From an uncultured Alistipes sp. (lineage in GTDB: Bacteria; Bacteroidota; Bacteroidia; Bacteroidales; Rikenellaceae), in the NCBI GenBank assembly GCA_900541585.1, contig UQKD01000022.1, forward strand, positions 1 to 54,580: a stretch of 54,580 nt of DNA. Reading direction: 5' to 3'. The notes beneath the pieces were generated by a model, which worked only from the letters and a program-made list of their open reading frames with translations, was not told the DNA's origin and made no database searches. Position numbers and translations under genes: made by a program. Positions 16,812 to 25,712 of this stretch are shown here, one piece after another; within the stretch, counting starts at the first letter, position 1, and each line of letters starts with the position of its first letter.

Positions 16812-18656
16812 TCACTCCACCGTCACCGACTTGGCGAGGTTGCGGGGCTGGTCGACGTCGCGGCCCTTGTAGACGGCGATGTAGTAGGCCAGCAGTTGCA
16901 GCGGGACCGATACCACGATGGGCATCAGGCACTCGGCGATCACCGGAACCTCGATCACGAAGTCGGCCGAGCGGCGCACCTGCTCGTCGCCGCGGGCGAT
17001 GACAGCGATGATCTTGCCGCCCCGGGCCTTGATCTCCTCGATGTTCGACGCCGTTTTTTCGTAAGTGTGGTCCGGCGTGGCGATGGCCACGGTGGGCATC
17101 TCGGCGTCGATCAGCGCAATGGGCCCGTGCTTCATCTCGGCCGCGGGGTAGCCCTCGGCGTGGATGTACGAAATCTCCTTGAGTTTCAGCGCGCCTTCGA
17201 GCGCCGTGGGGTAGTTGTACCCGCGGCCGAGGTAGATGAAGTTGTGCGCGTAGGTGAATATCTTCGCCAGATCGGCGATCTGCGGGGCGACTTTCAGCAC
17301 CTCTTCCATCGTCTCGGGCAGGTGCAGCAGCGCGGCCGAAACCTCGTTGTAATGCGCTTCCGTGACGGTTCCCTTCTCACGGCCCACGGCCAGCGCCAGC
17401 ATGGCCATCACGGTCACCTGTCCGGTGAAAGCCTTCGTCGAGGCGACGCCGATCTCGGGGCCCACGTGAATATAGGCTCCCGAATCCGTGGCCCGGGCGA
17501 TCGACGAGCCGACGACGTTGCAGATGCCGAAGACGAACGCCCCGGCCTTGCGGGCCAGTTCGACGGCGGCCAGCGTGTCGGCCGTCTCGCCCGACTGCGA
17601 CACGGCCACGACGATGTCGTCCTCGCGGATGATGGGGTTGCGGTAGCGGAATTCCGAGGCGTACTCCACCTCGACGGGAATGCGGCAGATCGACTCCACG
17701 AGGTGCTCGCCGATCAGCGAGGCGTGCCACGACGTGCCGCACGCCACGAAGACGATGCGGCGGGCGTTCACGAACTTGTCGCGGTGGTCGATCACGCCCG
17801 AAAGTTTCACCTCGCACGTGTCGGGGTTGATGCGTCCGCGGATGCAGTCGACGATGGTCCGGGGCTGCTCGTATATCTCCTTGAGCATGAAATGGGGATA
17901 GCCTCCCTTTTCCAGCTGCGAGATCGAAAGCTGCAATTTCTTGATGTCGATCTTGGCGTCGTGATTGTCCAGCGTGACGATTTTCAGCGGGGCGTTGCGG
18001 TCGATCACGGCGATTTCGCCGTCGCCCACGTAGACGAAATCCTCGGTGTATTCGATGATCGACGCGGCGTCGGACGAGAGGAAGAACTCCCCGTCGCCCA
18101 CGCCCACGACCATCGGGCTGCTCTGCCGCGCGGCGACGATCCGGTCGTGGTTGCCCTTCTCGACGACGGCGATGGCATAGGCGCCGATCACCTGCCGGAG
18201 GGCCTGCCGCACGGCTTCGGGCAGCGAGCAGCCGCTGGTCGCGCGGACGTATTCGATCAGATTCACCAGCACCTCGGAATCGGTGCTGCTGCGGAAGGTG
18301 TACCCGTTCTGTTCGAGTGCGTCCTTCAGCACGCGGTAGTTCTCGATGATGCCGTTGTGGATCAGGGCTATGTTCTCCGATTCGGAGTAGTGGGGATGGG
18401 CGTTGGCGTCGTTCGGAACCCCGTGCGTGGCCCAGCGGGTGTGGGCGATGCCGATGCTGCCGCCGAGATCCTTTCCGTCGAGGAAATGCTCCAGGTCGGA
18501 GACCTTGCCCTTGCATTTGAAGACGTTGAGACGCCCGTCCGGATTGACCAGCGCGACGCCCGCGCTGTCGTATCCCCTGTATTCGAGGCGGTGAAGCCCC
18601 TTTATCAGAATCGGGCACGCGTCGCGCCGCCCGACATATCCAACTATTCCGCACAT
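16812..18656 (-). CDS. glmS: Glutamine--fructose-6-phosphate aminotransferase (isomerizing)
   Basis: GlmS makes glucosamine-6-phosphate from fructose-6-phosphate and glutamine, the first committed step to UDP-GlcNAc. The product has 614 residues, the full family length. The N-terminal amidotransferase domain starts with the nucleophile Cys2 (MCGIVGYVG); two SIS sugar-binding domains follow (ACGTSWHASLIGEH and SQSGETADTLAAVE). The C-terminus ends in NLAKSVTVE, which is highly conserved. It has its own upstream region with a TATTTTTG element and is separated from the glmM operon by a terminator. No glmS ribozyme-like leader is evident: only 62 nt separate the start codon from that terminator. 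Confidence 0.98.
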   Translation of the reverse strand: MCGIVGYVGRRDACPILIKGLHRLEYRGYDSAGVALVNPDGRLNVFKCKGKVSDLEHFLDGKDLGGSIGIAHTRWATHGVPNDANAHPHYSESENIALIHNGIIENYRVLKDALEQNGYTFRSSTDSEVLVNLIEYVRATSGCSLPEAVRQALRQVIGAYAIAVVEKGNHDRIVAARQSSPMVVGVGDGEFFLSSDAASIIEYTEDFVYVGDGEIAVIDRNAPLKIVTLDNHDAKIDIKKLQLSISQLEKGGYPHFMLKEIYEQPRTIVDCIRGRINPDTCEVKLSGVIDHRDKFVNARRIVFVACGTSWHASLIGEHLVESICRIPVEVEYASEFRYRNPIIREDDIVVAVSQSGETADTLAAVELARKAGAFVFGICNVVGSSIARATDSGAYIHVGPEIGVASTKAFTGQVTVMAMLALAVGREKGTVTEAHYNEVSAALLHLPETMEEVLKVAPQIADLAKIFTYAHNFIYLGRGYNYPTALEGALKLKEISYIHAEGYPAAEMKHGPIALIDAEMPTVAIATPDHTYEKTASNIEEIKARGGKIIAVIARGDEQVRRSADFVIEVPVIAECLMPIVVSVPLQLLAYYIAVYKGRDVDQPRNLAKSVTVE

Positions 18657-18681
18657 GTTTTTTTCTGTTTTTTGTCCGGGT

Positions 18682-18689
18682 CAAAAATA
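18682..18689 (-). promoter_or_regulatory. Promoter -7 element of glmS
   Basis: The minus strand reads TATTTTTG, which fits TAnnTTTG. It lies 25 nt before the start codon. The -33 region is AT-rich without a clear TTTG. Confidence 0.5.
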
Positions 18690-18718
18690 AGAAAAAATTT
18701 TAATAAACACACATGTGT

Positions 18719-18744
18719 AAGGGCGGGAATTTACTCCCGCCCTT
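18719..18744 (-). terminator. Hairpin terminating the glmM operon
   Basis: Perfect 10-bp stem: AAGGGCGGGA (18719-18728), loop ATTTAC, TCCCGCCCTT (18735-18744). It lies 48 nt after the stop codon of the inositol monophosphatase gene and before the glmS promoter. Confidence 0.75.
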
Positions 18745-18791
18745 TTCCGGAATAGGCTGCAATGCCTGCAACCGTTTGATTCAGAATTGAT

Positions 18792-19574
18792 TTATCGCAC
18801 GTATTTCAGAATTTCCTTCACAATCGCGCCGTTGCCTGCGACGATCGAAATGCCGCGGTCGCGGCGCAGGTCGCAGACGACGCCTCCGGCCTCGGCGAGG
18901 ATCAGTTCGGCGGCGCAGACGTCCCATTCGTGCAGCGCCAGTTCCCAGTAGCCGTCCAGCAGTCCGGCGGCAACGCAGCTGATGTCGTAGGCCGCGGAAC
19001 CCAGCCGCCTGACATCCCGCACGTAGGGGATGATCCGGGCGACGTTGTCGCTGTTGTTGTCCGGATCGACGTCCTTGTCGTAGGGGAATCCCGTGGCGAT
19101 GACCGAGGTGGCGAGCGTCTGTTTCTGTCCGACACGGAGACGTTCCGGCTCCCGCGAAGCGTATTGCAGAAATGCCCCGCCGCCCTTCGTTGCCGTGAAC
19201 AGCTCGTTCAGATAGGGCGCGTAGACGACCCCCACGACGGTTTCTCCCCTGTGCCGGAGGGCTATCGAAACCGTGAACAGCGGAAGTCCCTGGCTGTAAT
19301 TGGTCGTGCCGTCGAGCGGATCGACGACCCAGCGCCAGTCGCTCGCGGCGTTGCCCCGGCAGCCGCCCTCCTCGCCCAGAATGGCGTGGTCGGGGTAGCA
19401 CTCCGTGATGCCCCTTGCGATATACTCCTCGCTCTCCCTGTCGGCGCGCGTCACCACGTCGCAGACGTTGGATTTGGTCCGGATCGACAGGTTGTCGCCC
19501 CGGAAGTAGGCGAGTTGTATCCCGCCTGCGGCCTTTGCCAGCTGCACGGCGAATTCCAGAAACTCGTCGTACAT
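18792..19574 (-). CDS. Inositol monophosphatase family protein
   Basis: The product has 260 residues and all motifs of the Mg-dependent IMPase/SuhB/CysQ superfamily: the metal-binding Glu in ILGEEGG, the DPLDGTTNY motif, and the C-terminal HEWDVCAAELILAEAGG. It is a soluble phosphatase, with inositol phosphate, NADP, PAP or a sugar phosphate as possible substrates; the exact one cannot be read here. It is the last gene of the glmM operon, starting 1 nt after the stop of the M20 dipeptidase gene. In Bacteroidetes I would favour an IMPase- or SuhB-type role over CysQ, but with low certainty. Confidence 0.9.
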   Translation of the reverse strand: MYDEFLEFAVQLAKAAGGIQLAYFRGDNLSIRTKSNVCDVVTRADRESEEYIARGITECYPDHAILGEEGGCRGNAASDWRWVVDPLDGTTNYSQGLPLFTVSIALRHRGETVVGVVYAPYLNELFTATKGGGAFLQYASREPERLRVGQKQTLATSVIATGFPYDKDVDPDNNSDNVARIIPYVRDVRRLGSAAYDISCVAAGLLDGYWELALHEWDVCAAELILAEAGGVVCDLRRDRGISIVAGNGAIVKEILKYVR

Positions 19575-19575
19575 G

Positions 19576-20943
19576 CTATTCGGATTCAGCGAAATACTTG
19601 TAGAACAGCGGAATGGTCTCCACGCCCTTGTCGAACTGCTCCAGTCCGTAACTCTCGTTTGGCGAGTGGATGGCGTCCTCCGCCAGCCCGAAGCCGATCA
19701 GCAGCGACTTGATGCCCAGGATCGACTCGAAACCGCTGATGATCGGAATCGAACCGCCCGAATAGAACGGCAGCGGCTTCTTGCCGAAAGTCGCCTCGAC
19801 GGCCTTTTCGGCGGCCTTGTAGGCCGGCATGTCGGTCGGTGCGACGTAAGGCATGCCGCCGTGGAGCGATTTCACCACGACCTTCACGCTCTTGGGCGCG
19901 ATGGCGCGGAAATGCTTTTCGAACAGCTCCGAAATCTTGCGGTAGTCCTGATTCGGCACGAGGCGCATCGAGATCTTGGCCGAAGCCTTCGACGGAATGA
20001 CCGTCTTGGTCCCCTCGCCCGTGTAGCCGCCCCAGATGCCGTTGACGTCGAGCGACGGGCGCACGCCGGTGCGTTCCAGCGTCGTGTAGCCCGCTTCGCC
20101 CTCCACGTCGCCGATATCGAGCGACCTCTTGTAATCTTCGAGGCTGAACGGCGCCTTGTTGAACGCCTCGCGCTCGGCGGGCGTCAGCTCCCGCACGTCG
20201 TCGTAGAAGCCGGGGATCGTCACGCGGCCGTTCCCGTCGACGAGTCCCGCCACCAGCCGCGCCAGCACGTTGGCCGGGTTGGCCACCGCGCCGCCGAACA
20301 GCCCCGAGTGCAGGTCCTTGTCCGGTCCCGTCACCTCGACCTCCATGTAGGCCAGTCCGCGCAGCCCGCAGGTGATCGACGGCGTCTGCATCGAGATCAT
20401 CGACGTATCCGATACCAATATAATATCGGCCTTGAGCAGCTCCTTGTTCCGTTCGCAGAAGCCGTAGAGGCTCGGCGAACCGATCTCCTCCTCGCCTTCG
20501 AGCATGAATTTCACGTTGCAGGGCAGCGAATCGGTGGCGCACATCGCCTCGAACGCCTTGGCGTGCATCCACAGCTGGCCCTTGTCGTCGTCGGCGCCGC
20601 GGCCCCAGATACGCCCGTCCTTGATAACCGGCTCGAAAGGTTCCGTGCGCCACTCGTCGCGCGGGTCCACGGGCATCACGTCGTAGTGGCCGTAGACCAG
20701 CACCGTTTTGGCCTTGGGGTCGACGGTCTTCTCGGCGAAAACCACCGGATTGCCCTCCGTGGGCAGCACGTCGGCACGGTCCGCCCCGGCCTTCACGAGT
20801 GCCGCCGCGAGAAACTCGGCGCAGCGCTGCATGTCGGGTTTGTGCTCGGACTGCGCGCTGATCGAAGGGATGCGCAGCAGGTCGAACAACTCATTGATAA
20901 ACCGCTCTTTATTCTCCTTTATATAAACCTTTGCTTTATCCAT
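19576..20943 (-). CDS. M20 family dipeptidase/metallopeptidase
   Basis: The product has 455 residues, the usual length of the CNDP-like M20 dipeptidases. Zinc-site motifs are visible: VLVYGHYDVMPVD (His), WGRGADDDKGQ (bridging Asp) and LEGEEEIGS (catalytic Glu pair); the dimerisation lid domain lies in the middle. No signal peptide, so it should hydrolyse dipeptides in the cytoplasm. Its ATG directly follows the TAA of the NlpE-like gene and its stop is 1 nt before the phosphatase gene, so it is tightly embedded in the operon. Confidence 0.93.
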   Translation of the reverse strand: MDKAKVYIKENKERFINELFDLLRIPSISAQSEHKPDMQRCAEFLAAALVKAGADRADVLPTEGNPVVFAEKTVDPKAKTVLVYGHYDVMPVDPRDEWRTEPFEPVIKDGRIWGRGADDDKGQLWMHAKAFEAMCATDSLPCNVKFMLEGEEEIGSPSLYGFCERNKELLKADIILVSDTSMISMQTPSITCGLRGLAYMEVEVTGPDKDLHSGLFGGAVANPANVLARLVAGLVDGNGRVTIPGFYDDVRELTPAEREAFNKAPFSLEDYKRSLDIGDVEGEAGYTTLERTGVRPSLDVNGIWGGYTGEGTKTVIPSKASAKISMRLVPNQDYRKISELFEKHFRAIAPKSVKVVVKSLHGGMPYVAPTDMPAYKAAEKAVEATFGKKPLPFYSGGSIPIISGFESILGIKSLLIGFGLAEDAIHSPNESYGLEQFDKGVETIPLFYKYFAESE

Positions 20944-21390
20944 TTATTCGGTGGTTTTTTGCAGTACGTAATTGTCCGCCAGCGCGCCGGTGATCGGTTG
21001 TTTTTCGGCATCGAGGCGGCGCAGGCGGTTCTCCTCGACCTTGTAGTATTCGGGCTGCTCCCCGTCGGCGGGCGTCAGCGTCAGCAGGTTTTCCCGTACC
21101 GTATAGCCGCCCTTCTCGTCGAATTCCGAGTCGCGGCCGATGTATTTCAGGTGCTGTTCGTACGCGCCGCCGGGCTTGAGCCGGAGCGTCACCTCGATAC
21201 CCGGGCAGTCGGCTGCGGGCAGCGTGCCCCTGTATGTACCCTGGTAATCGAGCGACGTTTCGGCCGTGTGCATGTCGGGCGCGGCAGCTGCGGCCTTCTG
21301 CGTATCCGCGGCCGCGGTTTTCCTCTGCGCGTTTCCGCCGCAGGAGACCAGCGCGAGGACCGCCGCAAGGATCAGAATTTTGTTTTTCAT
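20944..21390 (-). CDS. NlpE-like outer membrane lipoprotein
   Basis: The product has 148 residues. The lipoprotein signal MKNKILILAAVLALVSC puts the acylated cysteine at residue 17. The body resembles the N-terminal NlpE (copper resistance) domain: SLDYQGTYRGTLPAADCPGI in the first half, then LRLKPGGAYEQHLKYIG and YYKVEENRLRRLD. In E. coli NlpE signals surface contact and copper stress to Cpx, but Bacteroidetes lack that exact pathway, so only a surface or stress lipoprotein role is inferred. The start at 21390 gives the signal peptide; a longer open frame runs back into glmM in another phase. It lies 4 nt after glmM. Confidence 0.85.
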   Translation of the reverse strand: MKNKILILAAVLALVSCGGNAQRKTAAADTQKAAAAAPDMHTAETSLDYQGTYRGTLPAADCPGIEVTLRLKPGGAYEQHLKYIGRDSEFDEKGGYTVRENLLTLTPADGEQPEYYKVEENRLRRLDAEKQPITGALADNYVLQKTTE

Positions 21391-21394
21391 GGTC

Positions 21395-22783
21395 TTAAAT
21401 GTTGCAGATTTCCTTGATTTCGGCGATGAACCGCTGCGCCAGCGCGTCGGCCTCGTCCATCGACTTGGCCTCGGTGTAGACGCGGATGATCGGCTCGGTG
21501 TTCGACTTGCGCAGGTGCACCCAGTTTTCCGCAAAGTCGATCTTCACGCCGTCTATATCGTTCACATTCTCATCGGCGTAACGCTCCTTCACCTCACGCA
21601 GCACTTTATCTACGTCGATGGCGGACGTCAGCTCGATTTTGTTCTTCGAGGCGTAGTACGAAGGGTAGGTGGCGCGCAGCTGCGTCATGGTCATGCCTTT
21701 CTTCGCCAGCCACGTCAAAAAGAGTGCCGTGCCCACCAGCGCGTCGCGGCCGTAGTGCAGTTCGGGATAGATCACTCCGCCGTTGCCTTCGCCGCCGATC
21801 ACGGCGCCGACCTCCTTCATCTTCGTCACGACGTTGACTTCGCCGACCGCCGAAGCGTAATACCTGCCGCCGTGGCGCTCCGTGACGTCGCGCAGGGCGC
21901 GCGACGAGGAGAGGTTCGAAACCGTGTTGCCGGGCTTTTCGGAAAGGATGTAGTCCGCAACGGCCACCAGCGTGTACTCCTCGACGAATATCGAGCCGTC
22001 CTCCGAGACGAACGCCAGACGGTCGACATCGGGGTCGACGACGATGCCCAGGTCGGCTTTCTCGCGCACGATGACCTCCGAAATCTCCGTCAGGTTCTGC
22101 GGCAGCGGCTCGGGGTTGTGGGCGAATTCGCCCGTGGGCTCGCAGTTCAGCTCCACGACCTCGCAGCCCAGCTCGCGCAGCAGCTTCGGCATCACGATGC
22201 CGCCCACCGAGTTCACGGCGTCGACGACGACCTTGAAACGGCGCTTGCGCACGGCGGCAACGTCCACCAGCGGCAAATCCAGTACCTGACGGATGTGTAC
22301 CTCGTTGAAATCCTCGCGCGACAGCACATGGCCGATGGCGTCGATGGCGGGGTAGTCGAAATCCTCCTCCTCGGACATGGCCAGCACCTGCTTGCCCTCG
22401 GCGTCGTTCAGAAATTCGCCGTCGGAGTTGAGCAGTTTCAGGGCGTTCCACTGGCGGGGGTTGTGCGAGGCGGTGATGATGATGCCGCCGTCGGCTTTCT
22501 TGGTGATAACGGCCATCTCGGTTCCCGGAGTGGTGCACAGCCCGACGTTGACGACATCGGCACCGCAGGCCAGCAGGGTCCCTTCCACAAGGTTCGAGAC
22601 CATTTCACCCGAAATACGGGCGTCGCGTCCTACGACTATGGTAAGTTTTTTGCCCGGTGCACGGCGGGCGATCAGGCGCACGTAGGCCGTGGTGAATTTT
22701 ACGACGTCGGGAGGCGTCAGGTTCTCGCCCGCGGGTCCGCCGATCGTGCCGCGGATGCCCGAAATGGATTTGATGAGTGTCAT
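21395..22783 (-). CDS. glmM: Phosphoglucosamine mutase
   Basis: GlmM converts glucosamine-6-phosphate to glucosamine-1-phosphate, the step after GlmS. The product has 462 residues. The phosphoserine loop reads IIITASHNPRQWNALK, the metal loop VDPDVDRLAFVSEDG, and the sugar-binding and phosphate-binding loops are GGEGNGG and RKSNTEPIIRVY. The start MTLIKSISGIRGTIGG is characteristic of the Bacteroidetes branch. It heads a four-gene minus-strand operon. Phosphomannomutase is an alternative name for this superfamily, but the start and the Ser-loop context favour GlmM. Confidence 0.93.
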   Translation of the reverse strand: MTLIKSISGIRGTIGGPAGENLTPPDVVKFTTAYVRLIARRAPGKKLTIVVGRDARISGEMVSNLVEGTLLACGADVVNVGLCTTPGTEMAVITKKADGGIIITASHNPRQWNALKLLNSDGEFLNDAEGKQVLAMSEEEDFDYPAIDAIGHVLSREDFNEVHIRQVLDLPLVDVAAVRKRRFKVVVDAVNSVGGIVMPKLLRELGCEVVELNCEPTGEFAHNPEPLPQNLTEISEVIVREKADLGIVVDPDVDRLAFVSEDGSIFVEEYTLVAVADYILSEKPGNTVSNLSSSRALRDVTERHGGRYYASAVGEVNVVTKMKEVGAVIGGEGNGGVIYPELHYGRDALVGTALFLTWLAKKGMTMTQLRATYPSYYASKNKIELTSAIDVDKVLREVKERYADENVNDIDGVKIDFAENWVHLRKSNTEPIIRVYTEAKSMDEADALAQRFIAEIKEICNI

Positions 22784-22835
22784 GTTTTATTCGGTTTTAC
22801 GTATACTTATGTTTATGAAAAATTCGCTTCGATGT

Positions 22836-22866
22836 TTTGATATTCGAGGTAAATATATTACTTTTA
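22836..22866 (+). promoter_or_regulatory. Promoter of the nucleoside phosphorylase-dnaN operon
   Basis: TTTG (22836-22839), 19 nt, TACTTTTA (22859-22866). The first half is perfect, the -7 element is one or two bases off consensus. The predicted start is near 22872, about 26 nt before the ATG. Confidence 0.5.
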
Positions 22867-22897
22867 TGCCAATTATGGAAATTAAAAAACGACAATT

Positions 22898-23776
22898 ATG
22901 AGAACCATCCCCGCTTCCGAATTGATTATCAACGACGACGGTTCGATTTTTCACCTGCACCTGCATCCCGGGCAGCTGGCCGACACGGTGATCCTCGTCG
23001 GTGATCCCGGCCGCGTGGCCCTCGTAGCCGGATTTTTCGACACGAAGGAGTGCGAAGTCGCGAACCGCGAGTTCAGGACCGTGACGGGCAGCTATAAAGG
23101 AAAACGCATGACGGTCCTCTCGACGGGCATCGGTATCGGCAACATCGACATCTGCGTCACGGAGCTGGATGCGCTGGCCAACGTCGATTTCGCCACGCGG
23201 CAGGAGAAGGCCGTGAAGAAGCGGCTCACGCTGGTTCGGCTGGGCACGTCGGGCGCCATTCAGCCCGACATCAAGGTCGGTGAATTCGTCTTCTCGCGCA
23301 CTTCGTGCGGATTCGACGGCCTGTTGAGCTATTACAAGGGCCGCGACGCGGTCTGCGACCTGGCGCTCGAAGAGGCGTTCGTGAAGCACACGGGCTGGTA
23401 CGAGAAGATGCCGCGCCCCTATTTCGTCGACGCCGACAAGACCCTGTTCGAGCATTTCAGCGACGTCACCCGCGAGGGCATCACCGTCGCCGCCCCGGGC
23501 TTCTACGCCCCGCAGGGCCGCTGGGTGCGCCTCGAACCGCACGATACGCACCTGAACGAGAAGATCGAATCGTTCGGCTACGAGGGACGCCGCATCACCA
23601 ACTTCGAGATGGAGGGTTCGGCGCTGGCCGGACTGGCGGCCCTGATGGGCCACCGCGCCGCCACGATCTGCACGATCATCGCCCAGCGCATCGCGCAGGA
23701 CGTCGACACCGACTACAAGCCGTTCGTGCGGAAGATGATCGAAACGGCCCTCGACAAACTGGCAATTTTAGAGTAA
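22898..23776 (+). CDS. Nucleoside phosphorylase (uridine phosphorylase-like)
   Basis: The product has 292 residues and belongs to the PNP/UDP (NP-I) superfamily, which splits nucleosides with phosphate. Visible features are the phosphate loop VILVGDPGRVALVAGFF, the STGIGIGNIDICVTELDAL block, RLGTSGAIQPDIKVGEFVFS, and the NFEMEGSALAGLAALMGHR ribose-binding Glu-Met-Glu motif. It is a little longer than the E. coli enzyme (253), as in other Bacteroidetes members. Purine versus pyrimidine preference cannot be decided. First gene of a long plus-strand run, 33 nt upstream of dnaN. Confidence 0.9.
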   Translation: MRTIPASELIINDDGSIFHLHLHPGQLADTVILVGDPGRVALVAGFFDTKECEVANREFRTVTGSYKGKRMTVLSTGIGIGNIDICVTELDALANVDFATRQEKAVKKRLTLVRLGTSGAIQPDIKVGEFVFSRTSCGFDGLLSYYKGRDAVCDLALEEAFVKHTGWYEKMPRPYFVDADKTLFEHFSDVTREGITVAAPGFYAPQGRWVRLEPHDTHLNEKIESFGYEGRRITNFEMEGSALAGLAALMGHRAATICTIIAQRIAQDVDTDYKPFVRKMIETALDKLAILE

Positions 23777-23809
23777 GAAACCATAAACAGACAAAAACAG
23801 AAACAACGT

Positions 23810-24934
23810 ATGAAATTTTCCGTATCAAGCTCGGCCCTGCTTTCGCTTCTGGCTACCACCGGCAAGGTTATCAGCAATAAGAACACGCTGCCCATCCTGG
23901 ACTACTTCCTCATGGAACTCAACGGCAACACGCTGCAAGTCACCACGTCGGACCTTGAGACGACGCTCGTCGGGCAGATCGGGGTGGACAGCGTCGAGAG
24001 CGAAGGTACGATCGCCGCACCGGCCAAACTGATGCTCGACTCGCTGAAGGAGTTCCCCGAACTGCCGCTGACCATCGAGGTCAACGACAAGAACTGGGAG
24101 ATCAAGATCAGCTGGAAGAGCGGATCGCTCTCGATTCCCGGGGCCAGCGCCGTCAGCTATCCCGCCGTGCCGCAGCTGAACGCCGAGAAGAAGGAACTCC
24201 GCCTCGACGTCGACACGCTCGTGAACGGCATCAACAAGACGATTTTCGCCACGGCGGACGACGAACTGCGCCCCGTGATGAACGGCATCTATATCAACCT
24301 GGCACCCAACGCGCTGACGTTCGTGGGAACCGATGCGCACAAACTCGTGAAGTACGAGGCCGAGACCGAAAACGAGGTGACGGCGTCGTTTATCCTCCCG
24401 AAGAAACCCGCCAACCTGCTCAAGTCGGTGCTGCTGAAGGAGGACGACGCGATCGAAATGGCGTTCGATTCGAAGAACGCGCTGTTCAAGCTCAAGAGCC
24501 ACACGCTCGTCTGCCGCCTGATCGAGGGCAACTACCCGAACTACAACGCCGTGATCCCGGCCAACAACCCCAACAAGGTATTGGTGGACCGCATCGAGCT
24601 GGTCAACGGCATCAAGCGCGTGGCCGTCTGCTCGAACCCCACGACGAACCTGATCCGCATGGACATCGCCGACAACCGGATCACCCTCACGGCACAGGAC
24701 ATCGACTTCTCGGTGTCGGCCAACGAGACGATCTCGTGCAGCTACGACGGGCAGCCCATTTCGATCGGTTTCAAGTCGACGTTCCTCGTCGAGATCCTCT
24801 CGAACATGGACACCCCGACGGTGGTGGTGGAACTGGCCGACTCGACCCGCGCCGGCGTCTTCAAACCCGTTTACGACGACAAGCAGTCGAGCGCGACGCT
24901 CATGCTGCTGATGCCGATGATGATCAACGCATAA
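23810..24934 (+). CDS. dnaN: DNA polymerase III beta subunit (sliding clamp)
   Basis: DnaN is the ring clamp that tethers polymerase III to DNA. The product has 374 residues with three clamp domains, starting MKFSVSSSALLSLLATTGKV and ending in the conserved LMLLMPMMINA, which carries the clamp-binding groove. It is not next to dnaA here, as is common in Bacteroidetes. It is followed 10 nt downstream by an exonuclease gene, so polymerase accessory functions are grouped. Confidence 0.97.
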   Translation: MKFSVSSSALLSLLATTGKVISNKNTLPILDYFLMELNGNTLQVTTSDLETTLVGQIGVDSVESEGTIAAPAKLMLDSLKEFPELPLTIEVNDKNWEIKISWKSGSLSIPGASAVSYPAVPQLNAEKKELRLDVDTLVNGINKTIFATADDELRPVMNGIYINLAPNALTFVGTDAHKLVKYEAETENEVTASFILPKKPANLLKSVLLKEDDAIEMAFDSKNALFKLKSHTLVCRLIEGNYPNYNAVIPANNPNKVLVDRIELVNGIKRVAVCSNPTTNLIRMDIADNRITLTAQDIDFSVSANETISCSYDGQPISIGFKSTFLVEILSNMDTPTVVVELADSTRAGVFKPVYDDKQSSATLMLLMPMMINA

Positions 24935-24944
24935 CGGCCGTCAG

Positions 24945-25712
24945 ATGAAGTTAAACCTCAAACGCCCGATCATCTTCTTCGACCTCGAAACCACCGGCGT
25001 GGACACCGCCCGGGACCGCATCGTGGAGATCTCGATGGTCAAGGTCATGCCCGACGGCGAGGAGATCACCAAAACCCGGCGGCTCAACCCCGGGATGCAC
25101 ATTCCCGAGGAGGCGTCGGCCATCCACGGCATCACAGACGACGACGTGAAGGAGTGCCCGACGTTCGCGCAGGTCGCGCGGTCGCTCGAGCAGTTCATCC
25201 GCGGCTGCGACTTCGGCGGCTTCAACTCGAACCGTTTCGACCTGCCGGTGCTGGTCGAGGAGTTCCTGCGCGCCGGCGTGGACGTGGATTTCAAACGCCG
25301 CAAGTTCATCGACGTGCAGAACATCTTCCACAAGAAAGAGCAGCGCACGCTGGTCGCGGCCTACAAGTTCTACTGCGACAAGAACCTGGAGGACGCCCAC
25401 TCGGCCGAGGCCGACACGAAAGCCACCTACGAGGTGCTGATGGCCCAGCTGGACCGTTACGACGACCTGGAGAACGACATCGACAAGCTGGCCGAATACT
25501 CGTGCCGCGCCGAGTCGGCCGACTACGCCGGGCGTATCCTCTACAACGAGAAGGGCGAGGAGGTCTTCGGGTTCGGCAAGTACAAGGGCCGTCCGGTGGC
25601 CGAGGTGTTCCGCGTCGAACCGAGCTACTACGCCTGGATGATGAACGGCGATTTCCCGCTCTACACCAAGAAGGTCATCACCGAAATCCGGATGCGCGAT
25701 AAAATGAAATGA
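24945..25712 (+). CDS. DnaQ-like DEDDh 3'-5' exonuclease
   Basis: The product has 255 residues. The exonuclease residues are all present: Asp13 and Glu15 (FFDLETTG), Asp99 (NRFDLPVLVEEF), His152 and Asp157 (AHSAEADTKATYE), so it is of the DEDDh type. The C-terminal 60 residues (FGFGKYKGRPVAEVFRVEPSYYAWMMNGDF) form a small extra domain also found in Bacteroidetes exonucleases of this group. It may be the proofreading subunit for DnaE, whose gene is in this window too; that is an inference from its place after dnaN. It overlaps the next gene by 4 nt. Confidence 0.9.
   Translation: MKLNLKRPIIFFDLETTGVDTARDRIVEISMVKVMPDGEEITKTRRLNPGMHIPEEASAIHGITDDDVKECPTFAQVARSLEQFIRGCDFGGFNSNRFDLPVLVEEFLRAGVDVDFKRRKFIDVQNIFHKKEQRTLVAAYKFYCDKNLEDAHSAEADTKATYEVLMAQLDRYDDLENDIDKLAEYSCRAESADYAGRILYNEKGEEVFGFGKYKGRPVAEVFRVEPSYYAWMMNGDFPLYTKKVITEIRMRDKMK

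Noticed and set aside
18657..18720. glmS ribozyme or riboswitch upstream of glmS
   Set aside because: Only about 62 nt separate the start codon from the preceding terminator, too short for the ribozyme.
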